DNA of 36,189 nucleotides from an uncultured Bacteroidia bacterium (GTDB taxonomy: Bacteria; Bacteroidota; Bacteroidia; JANWVE01), in assembly GCA_938028625.1 (NCBI GenBank), contig CALIZB010000169.1, positions 1-36,189 of the forward strand, read 5' to 3'. The notes beneath the pieces are model-generated. The model searched no databases, was not told where the DNA came from, and saw nothing but the letters and a program-made list of their open reading frames with translations. A program made the translations under genes and the position numbers. Position 1 is the stretch's first letter. The number at the start of each line of letters is the position of its first letter. Shown in pieces: positions 8,613 to 15,265 of the stretch.

Positions 8613-9203
8613 TCAAAACACTTGACTTAACACCTGCGGTTTTAGCAAGAGAACAAAAGCTATTCCTGTAAGTGCGCCTGCAATATGTGCATCATGATTA
8701 AGGTTATCCATAGAACGCCTTTGTGCATAAATGGAAAATCCTATATACAATGCTCCAAAAAGAATAGCAGGTATACTTATGGGCAACATAAACAAGCCTA
8801 ATTTTGCAAAAGGGTGAAGTAAAATAAAAGCAAATACTACAGCGGAAACAGCTCCTGAAGCGCCAAGAGTGTAATAAGAAGAATTGTTTTTATGCTTAAT
8901 CAGTGAGGGAAGCGAAGAGGTAATCATACTTATTCCATATAAAACAGCATATAGTTCTTTCCCGAGTTCTAATTCCACAAACTGCCCGAAGGACAGCAAA
9001 GCAAACATGTTCATTGCTAAGTGAACAGTATCCGCATGAATAAAAGCAGAGGTAAACAAAGTAAAATACGTTTTTTTACGCTGAAAAGAATACGGATGCA
9101 TCATCCATTTCTGAAAAACAGTTCTGTCGTTCCACGCATATATGGAAAGTGCTACATTTGCTATAAGCAAAAAAGTTGTAACAGGAGTGTGACTTAAATT
9201 CAT
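8613..9203 (-). CDS. Rhomboid family intramembrane serine protease
   Basis: 196 residues from the ATG at 9203. This start makes an ATGA overlap with the stop of the upstream lipoprotein gene (9200-9202); an in-frame ATG at 9224 would add seven basic residues and overlap further. About six transmembrane segments are visible. Catalytic features: HxxxN at H61/N65, the serine in GASGA (S116) and the histidine in DAHIAG (H173). It cleaves transmembrane helices in the inner membrane. It is a compact core rhomboid with no extra cytosolic domain, and the substrate is unknown. Confidence 0.9.
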   Translation of the reverse strand: MNLSHTPVTTFLLIANVALSIYAWNDRTVFQKWMMHPYSFQRKKTYFTLFTSAFIHADTVHLAMNMFALLSFGQFVELELGKELYAVLYGISMITSSLPSLIKHKNNSSYYTLGASGAVSAVVFAFILLHPFAKLGLFMLPISIPAILFGALYIGFSIYAQRRSMDNLNHDAHIAGALTGIAFVLLLKPQVLSQVF

Positions 9204-9613
9204 TTTTTGTTTTGTTTTCTCCAAAAATCGTAGTCTTTGTCGCGGTCTGGGACATAGCTTACCTTTACGGTCTGTCCATTAGTAGCTTTGTTTTTAAGCA
9301 CCAGTAGGGTGTCGCTCAGATGCTGTATGGCAGAAACTTGCTGATTTTGTAGAGTAAGCGTACCTTTGTATTCGTCTATATCCCAGCGACCTTCCTGTAT
9401 CCTGCCTTTTTCATTGGTAATCCATTTGCCTTGTTCTGTAAAAGTAATAGTTACAAAAGGATTTACAGGCTGATATTCATTTCCAATGACTAATTCCGCC
9501 ATACGCCAACTTTTAAGCAGATACTGTGTATTTACTTTTTTTGCTTTTTTTTTAGCACAGGCAACAAGAAGAACACAGAAAACAGGCAGAAAAAGTATAC
9601 GAAGATACTTCAT
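9200..9613 (-). CDS. Small lipoprotein, lipocalin-like
   Basis: 137 residues. A lipoprotein signal ends at the lipobox LVAC (Cys19), followed by a lysine-rich linker. The remainder is a short beta-rich domain with the spacing LLKSWRM...ITFTEQGKW...GRWDIDEYKGTLTL, which resembles the lipocalin-like/META-type small lipoproteins common in Bacteroidota. It is expected to be anchored in a membrane facing the periplasm. Its stop overlaps the rhomboid start (ATGA), and the CcoS-like gene lies 32 bases upstream, so the three may be one operon. The function is unknown. Confidence 0.7.
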   Translation of the reverse strand: MKYLRILFLPVFCVLLVACAKKKAKKVNTQYLLKSWRMAELVIGNEYQPVNPFVTITFTEQGKWITNEKGRIQEGRWDIDEYKGTLTLQNQQVSAIQHLSDTLLVLKNKATNGQTVKVSYVPDRDKDYDFWRKQNKK

Positions 9614-9645
9614 AAAGTTTTGATAATTTTCAAGATAAATAGAAT

Positions 9646-9861
9646 CTAGTTTGTTTTTTCTTTTTGGTTGAATGGAGAAATAGCGTCTTGACCTTCATAT
9701 TCTCTCTCGTCAAAGTCAAGGATTTTGTGGTTCATTTCATTGGTGTTTTTGAACTGTTTGCCTAGTAATGCCCACAGAAATATAAAAACTACACTTATTC
9801 CAAATACCCAGGATACTATCACAAGGTACATACTCATACTGATATTTTGTATAGACTCCAT
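9646..9861 (-). CDS. Small single-span membrane protein, possibly CcoS-like
   Basis: 71 residues with one N-terminal transmembrane helix (about 12-34), then FLWALLGKQFKN and HKILDFDERE. The arrangement helix-FLWA-x-x-GQF/GKQF-short linker-ILxFD resembles CcoS, the small factor involved in assembling cbb3-type cytochrome c oxidase. No cbb3 oxidase or copper-transport genes are in the window, so the assignment is tentative. Its -7 box overlaps the stop codon of the preceding isomerase gene. Confidence 0.45.
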   Translation of the reverse strand: MESIQNISMSMYLVIVSWVFGISVVFIFLWALLGKQFKNTNEMNHKILDFDEREYEGQDAISPFNQKEKTN

Positions 9862-9866
9862 AACTG

Positions 9867-9874
9867 CAAAGTTA
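9867..9874 (-). promoter_or_regulatory. -7 box overlapping the upstream gene's stop codon
   Basis: The minus strand reads TAACTTTG, an exact TAnnTTTG match, whose first three bases are the TAA stop of the isomerase gene (9872-9874). Five bases separate it from the ATG at 9861. Confidence 0.5.
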
Positions 9875-10876
9875 TAATTTTTCTAAAGAACTTTTAAGAT
9901 AATCTATTACTTCAACAGGAGTAGGTTCTGTTTTGTTCTCTTGGGCTAAAAAATAAGATAGCCAATCGCTAAAATGAATAAGGTAAAATACCTGTGCAAG
10001 CATACTTTTGCCCTGTGCAACAATTTCATAAATATCCTGTGTATATTTTTTGAATATTGGTTTGCAAATCTCATATCTGGTTTCTACACGTGGGTGGTCA
10101 TAGGAAGAACGCAGTATCAATACAACGATGTGTTTAATAAGATTTTCAGGAAATTTCCATCCCACTAATTCATTGTGGTTCATTTCAGGGAATATATGAT
10201 GCCAGCACAATTGTTTGGCATTTTCGTTAATTTGTTGCCTTAACCGAATGGCAACGGCTTCCATCTCTTCTGAAGCATAAATTACAGGCATTTTATCTTT
10301 TAAAAACTGTGCGAGTTTTGCAGGACCAGAGTTTGTTTGTCTAAATTCTTCACGGACTTTTTTAAGTAATTGAACGGCTTCCTGCAATTCTTTCTTAAAG
10401 CCTTTTTTAATCAGTTTCAGTTCACGCAGAATATACAGCTGTTGTATAGTAGAAAGTGCTAGCGCCGCGCGCGGAGGGTAGCCTGAGGGTAAAAGAATAT
10501 GTAAAAAATTATGTTTTTGGGCAATTTCTTGTAGCTTTCCGCCTGCGCTAACTGCAATAATTACGGCTTTCTGCGATATTGCCTGTTCTGCTGCGGATAG
10601 TGTTTCTTCAGTATTTCCTGAATAAGAAGACAATATTACAAGAGTATGCTCATTGATAAACGAAGGAATATCATAGTTTCTACTCACAATAACAGGCACT
10701 TTTCCCACTTTGTAGGTATATTTGCGGACTATATCTGCTCCCATAGCAGAACCGCCCAGCCCGCAGACAACAACATTGTGGATTTTATGATAGTGTAAAG
10801 CGGAGAAATCCGTTTTCTCGCCAATTTCAATGGCATGCTCTATCTGTTCAGGAAAGTTATAGATTAAGTTTTCCAT
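9872..10876 (-). CDS. Bifunctional phosphoglucose/phosphomannose isomerase
   Basis: 334 residues, typical of the short two-SIS-domain PGI/PMI family rather than classical PGI (~550 residues). Residues 39-47 (GLGGSAMGA) and 83-92 (SSYSGNTEE) are the sugar-phosphate-binding loops of the first SIS domain. The FPEMNHNELVGW segment carries the conserved Glu and His used in ring opening and isomerisation. It interconverts glucose-6-P or mannose-6-P with fructose-6-P in the cytoplasm, feeding glycolysis and GDP-mannose or polysaccharide synthesis. It starts 6 bases after the preceding secreted-protein gene and is probably co-transcribed with it. Confidence 0.9.
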   Translation of the reverse strand: MENLIYNFPEQIEHAIEIGEKTDFSALHYHKIHNVVVCGLGGSAMGADIVRKYTYKVGKVPVIVSRNYDIPSFINEHTLVILSSYSGNTEETLSAAEQAISQKAVIIAVSAGGKLQEIAQKHNFLHILLPSGYPPRAALALSTIQQLYILRELKLIKKGFKKELQEAVQLLKKVREEFRQTNSGPAKLAQFLKDKMPVIYASEEMEAVAIRLRQQINENAKQLCWHHIFPEMNHNELVGWKFPENLIKHIVVLILRSSYDHPRVETRYEICKPIFKKYTQDIYEIVAQGKSMLAQVFYLIHFSDWLSYFLAQENKTEPTPVEVIDYLKSSLEKL

Positions 10877-10882
10877 AATTTT

Positions 10883-11491
10883 TTACTTTATGACTAAGGT
10901 TTGAAGTGCTTTCTTAAATATACTATTGTATTTTTTTTGATTATTTTTGCCTACAACCATACTGATAGTAGTGAATACATTATCTCTGCCATTCAAAAAT
11001 ACCAGTACCGCAAAATAAGATTTTTTGTTTTCTGTATAGCTTATTTCCATGTAGAGGGCATTTTTGTTGTTTATCTTTTTAAAGTCGCATTCTTCAACGG
11101 TACAGTTGTTTCTACCAAGCAACAGGTATTGCTTGGGGAGTTCCTGTTTAATAATAGATTTAAAGTTTTCGTCCACCTGAATTTTTATATTTTCAGACGC
11201 CACTTTAATGGAAGCAGTATCTTCTTTGGCTATCAGAACATCTAAATTGCCCTCAGATAAATTTTTTTTTGCTCTTTGAATTGCTTGACTATTTTTGTAT
11301 ATCAAAGGTGCGTATACATCAAAATCTATGGTAGATAAATGGCTGAAGTTTTTAGGTATTTCAAAGGTATATCCATGTACGCCATTGTATATTTTTACAT
11401 TTTGACTGAACAGAACCATAGAAAATTGCATAAACAAAAACAGCATAAAAATACATTTTCCACCAAATACCCAATAACTACGGCGTATCAC
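10883..11491 (-). CDS. Exported protein of unknown function
   Basis: 202 residues from a GTG at 11491. The GTG is supported by a perfect -7 box ending 5 bases upstream. A signal peptide or N-terminal anchor spans residues ~10-30 (cleavage near LFSQ/NVK). The mature part has a pattern GYTFEIPKNF... followed by a central helix and two C-terminal strand pairs (ALYMEISYTEN, FTTISMVVG), which recalls the DcrB/PsbP-like lipoprotein fold, but no family can be named with confidence. It heads an operon with the isomerase. Confidence 0.6.
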   Translation of the reverse strand: MIRRSYWVFGGKCIFMLFLFMQFSMVLFSQNVKIYNGVHGYTFEIPKNFSHLSTIDFDVYAPLIYKNSQAIQRAKKNLSEGNLDVLIAKEDTASIKVASENIKIQVDENFKSIIKQELPKQYLLLGRNNCTVEECDFKKINNKNALYMEISYTENKKSYFAVLVFLNGRDNVFTTISMVVGKNNQKKYNSIFKKALQTLVIK

Positions 11492-11496
11492 GGCTT

Positions 11497-11504
11497 CAAA
11501 AATA
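11497..11504 (-). promoter_or_regulatory. -7 box deciding a GTG start
   Basis: The minus strand reads TATTTTTG, an exact TAnnTTTG match, 5 bases before the GTG at 11491. It forms half of a divergent promoter region with the purM gene. Confidence 0.5.
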
Positions 11505-11575
11505 CAAGGTTAAATTTATTTCACAAAATTAAATTAAAATAGATAAAAAAGCAGATAACTTCCATATAAAAAGAG

Positions 11576-11583
11576 TAATTTTG
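11576..11583 (+). promoter_or_regulatory. -7 box of purM
   Basis: TAATTTTG, an exact TAnnTTTG match, with 7 bases before the purM ATG at 11591. No -33 TTTG was seen at the usual distance. Confidence 0.5.
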
Positions 11584-11590
11584 CACTTAA

Positions 11591-12757
11591 ATGTCGGATT
11601 TATATCACTTGCGAGGAGTTTCCTCTGACAAAAAAGAAGTACATAATGCTATCAGCTTTTTGGATAAAGGTTTGTATCCCAAGGCCTTTTGCAAACTTAT
11701 TCCTGATATTCTTACCCAAAACCCTGAATATGCTTTGGTTATGCACGCTGACGGTGCAGGTACAAAATCTTCACTTGCGTATCTATATTGGAAGGAAACA
11801 GGAGATATATCCGTATGGAAAGGTATTGCCCAGGACGCCCTCGTCATGAACACAGATGACCTTTTATGTGTAGGCATCACTGATAACATAGTTTTATCCT
11901 CCGCAATAGGACGGAATAAAAACCTTATTCCGCAAGAGGTTATTGCGGCTATTATTCAAGGAACACAAGAACTTATAAGTCAATTTGCACAATGGGGAGT
12001 ACGCATCCACTTTGCAGGGGGAGAAACCGCCGATGTAGGTGATTTGGTACGTACTATTATTGTAGATGCAACAACCACAGCGCGCATTAAGCGAAGCCAT
12101 GTAATAGATAATGCTAACATTCAGGCAGGTGATGTAATTGTAGGTTTATCTAGTTTTGGGCAAGCTACGTATGAAACAGAATACAACAGCGGTATTGCTA
12201 GTAATGGCTTAACTTCGGCAAGACACGATATCTTATCCAAATTCTATGCGCAGAACTATCCTGAAAGCTATAATACTGATTTACCGCAAGAAGTAGTTTA
12301 TACAGGCGCGTTCAAACTAACAGATACTTTACCTGAGTTACCTGATATCCCTATCGGAAAATTAGTACTCTCACCTACGCGTACCTATTTGCCTGTGATG
12401 CAAGTTGTATTTTCAGAGTTCAGAACGAATATTCACGGCATAGTACATTGTAGCGGAGGAGGACAAACCAAGTGCCTTAATTTTGTGGAAAGTCTTCACA
12501 TTATAAAAAATAATCTTTTTGATACACCACCGTTATTTAAATACATTCAGCAAGGTTCAGGTACGGAATGGAAGGAAATGTACAAAGTTTTTAATATGGG
12601 ACACCGTCTTGAAATATACACAGATGAAAAAACTGCTGAAAATATCATTAAAATTGCTCAAACCTTTAATATAAAAGCTCAAATTATAGGATATTGTGAA
12701 GCATGTTCAGAAAAAAAATTAACTTTGCACACTAAACACGGAATTTTTGAATACTAA
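11591..12757 (+). CDS. purM: Phosphoribosylformylglycinamidine cyclo-ligase (AIR synthetase)
   Basis: 388 residues, the long form usual in Bacteroidota. Hallmarks of the PurM fold: HADGAGTKSSLAYLYW (substrate/ATP loop), an ALVMNTDDLLCVG strand, and HFAGGETADVGDLVRT (GGETAD is a family signature), then GLSSFGQATYE and HCSGGGQTK in the C-terminal half. It catalyses ATP-dependent ring closure of FGAM to AIR, step 5 of purine synthesis, in the cytoplasm. The following mscL and recX genes are spaced by 3 bases each, giving a purM-mscL-recX operon unrelated by pathway. Confidence 0.92.
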   Translation: MSDLYHLRGVSSDKKEVHNAISFLDKGLYPKAFCKLIPDILTQNPEYALVMHADGAGTKSSLAYLYWKETGDISVWKGIAQDALVMNTDDLLCVGITDNIVLSSAIGRNKNLIPQEVIAAIIQGTQELISQFAQWGVRIHFAGGETADVGDLVRTIIVDATTTARIKRSHVIDNANIQAGDVIVGLSSFGQATYETEYNSGIASNGLTSARHDILSKFYAQNYPESYNTDLPQEVVYTGAFKLTDTLPELPDIPIGKLVLSPTRTYLPVMQVVFSEFRTNIHGIVHCSGGGQTKCLNFVESLHIIKNNLFDTPPLFKYIQQGSGTEWKEMYKVFNMGHRLEIYTDEKTAENIIKIAQTFNIKAQIIGYCEACSEKKLTLHTKHGIFEY

Positions 12758-12760
12758 TTT

Positions 12761-13192
12761 ATGTCTTTCCTTAAATCCTTTGTTACAGAGTTCAAGACCT
12801 TTGCCATAAAAGGCAACGTGATAGACCTTGCCGTAGGTACAATTATTGGTGCGGCATTTGGTAAAATTGTAACCTCAGTCATTAATGATTTGGTTATGCC
12901 ACCTATTGGTATGCTGTTAGGGGGTACAAAATTTAATAACTTAAAAGTTGTTCTTAAATATGCCTATAAAGATGTCAGCGGTGCTGAACAACCAGAAGTT
13001 GCTATAATGTACGGAAACTTCATACAAACCGCCGTAGACTTTACCATATTAGCATTTATTATCTTTCTTATGGTCAAAGCAATAAATAAACTCAAACGTA
13101 AGCAAGAAGAAGCCCCTGCGCCCCCTGCAGAACCTACTAATGAGGAAAAACTCCTTGCCGAAATCCGTGATTTACTTAAAAATAAGCAGTAA
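12761..13192 (+). CDS. mscL: Large-conductance mechanosensitive channel
   Basis: 143 residues. The N-terminal amphipathic helix and first transmembrane helix show the family pattern [20 protein letters not shown], with [14 protein letters not shown] following. The second helix is [19 protein letters not shown], and the C-terminal bundle ends in [15 protein letters not shown]. The pentameric inner-membrane channel releases solutes on hypo-osmotic shock. It begins 3 bases after purM. Confidence 0.97.
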   Translation: MSFLKSFVTEFKTFAIKGNVIDLAVGTIIGAAFGKIVTSVINDLVMPPIGMLLGGTKFNNLKVVLKYAYKDVSGAEQPEVAIMYGNFIQTAVDFTILAFIIFLMVKAINKLKRKQEEAPAPPAEPTNEEKLLAEIRDLLKNKQ

Positions 13193-13195
13193 ACA

Positions 13196-13660
13196 ATGCA
13201 CGATTTGCCTAAACCTTTGCAGGAAATTTATGTAAAGTTGGCTAAATACTGTGCGTATCAGGAAAGGTGTACGCATGAAATACACGAATACCTGAAAAAG
13301 TATGAACTCTCAAAAACACATGAACAAGCTCTGATTCAAAAATTAGAACAGGACAAGTTCCTTGATGATGAACGGTTTGCTGTACAGTTTGCCAAAGGTA
13401 AATTTCATGTCAAAAAATGGGGTAAAATAAAAATACGTCACGAACTCAGACAGAAACATATTTCTGACGAACTTATAGAAAATGCCCTTGAAACTATTCC
13501 TGATGAAGAATATTATACTGTTTTGAAAGAACTTGTTCAAAAAAGCGGGTATGATACAGAAAACTATGCTGAAAAAGTAAAAGTTTTACGGTATCTGCAA
13601 GGTAAAGGCTATGCTTATGACGAGATTAAGCAGGTTTTGCAGAATATTGATGAAGATTAG
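13196..13660 (+). CDS. recX: RecX-family regulatory protein
   Basis: 154 residues built of three-helix repeats typical of RecX: YCAYQERCTHEIHEYLKK, LEQDKFLDDERFAVQFAKGKF, WGKIKIRHELRQKHISDELIENAL and a final repeat ending YLQGKGYAYDEIKQVLQ. RecX binds RecA filaments and modulates recombination and the SOS response. recA is not in the window. It is the third gene of the purM operon, 3 bases after mscL. Confidence 0.88.
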   Translation: MHDLPKPLQEIYVKLAKYCAYQERCTHEIHEYLKKYELSKTHEQALIQKLEQDKFLDDERFAVQFAKGKFHVKKWGKIKIRHELRQKHISDELIENALETIPDEEYYTVLKELVQKSGYDTENYAEKVKVLRYLQGKGYAYDEIKQVLQNIDED

Positions 13661-13672
13661 CAGTTGTTTTTG

Positions 13673-13680
13673 TATTTTTG
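13673..13680 (+). promoter_or_regulatory. -7 box 4 bases before the FtsL-like gene
   Basis: TATTTTTG, an exact TAnnTTTG match, with 4 bases before the ATG at 13685. This predicts a leaderless transcript starting inside the recX operon. Confidence 0.5.
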
Positions 13681-13684
13681 CAGT

Positions 13685-14041
13685 ATGTCCAATAAGCCAA
13701 TTAACCAAAAAATTAAGCCTGACATAAAATTAGAACCCGAAATTATTGACGAGAAAAAAGTACAGTATTCGTCTTTTGACAGTTATGTCAAGTTTATAGT
13801 TTTTCTAATGTTGCTTGGCATTGTATATATCGCTTATACCAACAGGGCAGAAAACACCCGCAGAAAAATTCATAAATACCAGCAAGAACTCAAAGAACTC
13901 AAATGGCGATATGCAGAGTCCCATGCCCGTCTAATGAAACAGACTCAACAGGCACACATTGCCCAAAAAGCAGATACACTCGGCTTAAAAATGTTACAAA
14001 GTCCCCCTATCCAACTGATTGTTAACCCAAAAGAAAAATAA
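13685..14041 (+). CDS. FtsL/DivIC-like cell-division protein
   Basis: 118 residues from the ATG at 13685; an in-frame TTG at 13664 lies upstream of the -7 box and was not used. Bitopic layout: ~35 cytoplasmic residues, one transmembrane helix (FIVFLMLLGIVYIAY), then an extracytoplasmic coiled coil (ENTRRKIHKYQQELKELKWRY continuing through the ESHARLMKQTQQ segment) and a short tail ADTLGLKMLQSPP, which is the usual FtsL end. FtsL works with FtsB/FtsQ and FtsWI at the septum. It usually sits between mraW and ftsI; here those genes are absent, so this copy is displaced from the dcw cluster. Confidence 0.65.
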   Translation: MSNKPINQKIKPDIKLEPEIIDEKKVQYSSFDSYVKFIVFLMLLGIVYIAYTNRAENTRRKIHKYQQELKELKWRYAESHARLMKQTQQAHIAQKADTLGLKMLQSPPIQLIVNPKEK

Positions 14042-14045
14042 TAAT

Positions 14046-15146
14046 ATGATACGTTCTATTTTTTTATTCTTGTTTCTTTTCTTTGTTTCTCACTTATGGG
14101 CAAACGAAACATACACCGTATTTTGGAGATTAGACATCAAAAAAGAAAGTGAAAAAAATAAGTATTCTTTCAGTGAAATTTCAGAATACCTTTACAAAAT
14201 TACTCAAGACAAGAAAGCCCTTATTTATGCAGATAGTTTGTGCAAAACCAAATTGATAAAAGATAATTTTATCCAACATCTGTTTGAAAAAAACCAGTCC
14301 GTAGCAGGATATACTATTCTTAAAGCACAAGAAGTATGGAAATTTACCAAAGAAGGAATTACAAGTAAAGTAACTCTTCTTGCCTTTGAGAATCCTGAAT
14401 TACCTGAAAAAGACCCTTACAGAACGTTGTTTGTATCACAAAAGTATTTTTCTACTGTTCTTAAAGAAATAACTTTATCAGGATATTATCATGGTAGAGC
14501 AGACATACCCCTCGGAGAATGGATAAAAAAACACGATTTTGAATATACTATCCTTAAAACTACACCTACATTACCAAATCCCCCCTATACCTTTCAATAC
14601 AATAAAATCATAGACGATACAACTTATAAAAAAATACAGATATTATTTGATTTCTTTCCTGAAAATAATAAAATTCTCAACCACACCTACAGAAGAGATA
14701 AAAATGTATTAGCAGAACTAAGTTATCTGCATACATACAGCAATGAAACACAAAGTAATTCATTTAGAAATGTGCTTATAGAGGCTTTAGAAAAAAACAA
14801 ACTCATTAAAAGCAATGCTGAATTAGAGGAAATTTTGCAAAATAACACTGCTAATTATGTATTTTACCTTGAAGGCATACATTCTGTTTCAGGTATAGAA
14901 TGGACTAATATACGAGTATATATCAGTTCAGGAATACATTCTACACTTCCACAATTTTTATGTGCAGATGTTTCTAAAAGTAAGATAAAAACCATAGATA
15001 CTTATCTCAAAAAAAATTCAGGACATACTCTTGTAGAATATTTTACAAAAGTAAAAGTTGATTTTTTGGTTTCTCATATCAATAACAGTTTTGCCAAAGA
15101 CGCCGAAGAAGGTTTGTTGTTAAGACACTATCTTTTTCATTTTTAA
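14046..15146 (+). CDS. Secreted protein of unknown function
   Basis: 366 residues from the ATG at 14046, 4 bases after the preceding stop. This start gives a clean signal peptide (MIRSIFLFLFLFFVSHLWA/NET). The mature part shows no motif I recognise. It is rich in Lys, Glu, Tyr and Thr, is predicted mixed alpha/beta, and has no further membrane segment or T9SS tail. It is probably periplasmic and co-transcribed with the FtsL-like gene. Confidence 0.6.
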   Translation: MIRSIFLFLFLFFVSHLWANETYTVFWRLDIKKESEKNKYSFSEISEYLYKITQDKKALIYADSLCKTKLIKDNFIQHLFEKNQSVAGYTILKAQEVWKFTKEGITSKVTLLAFENPELPEKDPYRTLFVSQKYFSTVLKEITLSGYYHGRADIPLGEWIKKHDFEYTILKTTPTLPNPPYTFQYNKIIDDTTYKKIQILFDFFPENNKILNHTYRRDKNVLAELSYLHTYSNETQSNSFRNVLIEALEKNKLIKSNAELEEILQNNTANYVFYLEGIHSVSGIEWTNIRVYISSGIHSTLPQFLCADVSKSKIKTIDTYLKKNSGHTLVEYFTKVKVDFLVSHINNSFAKDAEEGLLLRHYLFHF

Positions 15147-15227
15147 TAGTTGATTAAAATCAATATATTAAAAAAATATAAGTAATTTTTTTATGATGCG
15201 TTTTTATTAAATTTCAGTAAAAATTAG

Positions 15228-15235
15228 TACATTTG
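15228..15235 (+). promoter_or_regulatory. -7 box of the TonB-dependent receptor gene
   Basis: TACATTTG, an exact TAnnTTTG match, 30 bases before the ATG at 15266. The surrounding 119-base gap is very A+T-rich, with a weak TTGAT/ATCAA hairpin at 15150-15163. Confidence 0.45.
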
Positions 15236-15265
15236 TGTAGCCTTTAACTATTTCTTATTACTATT

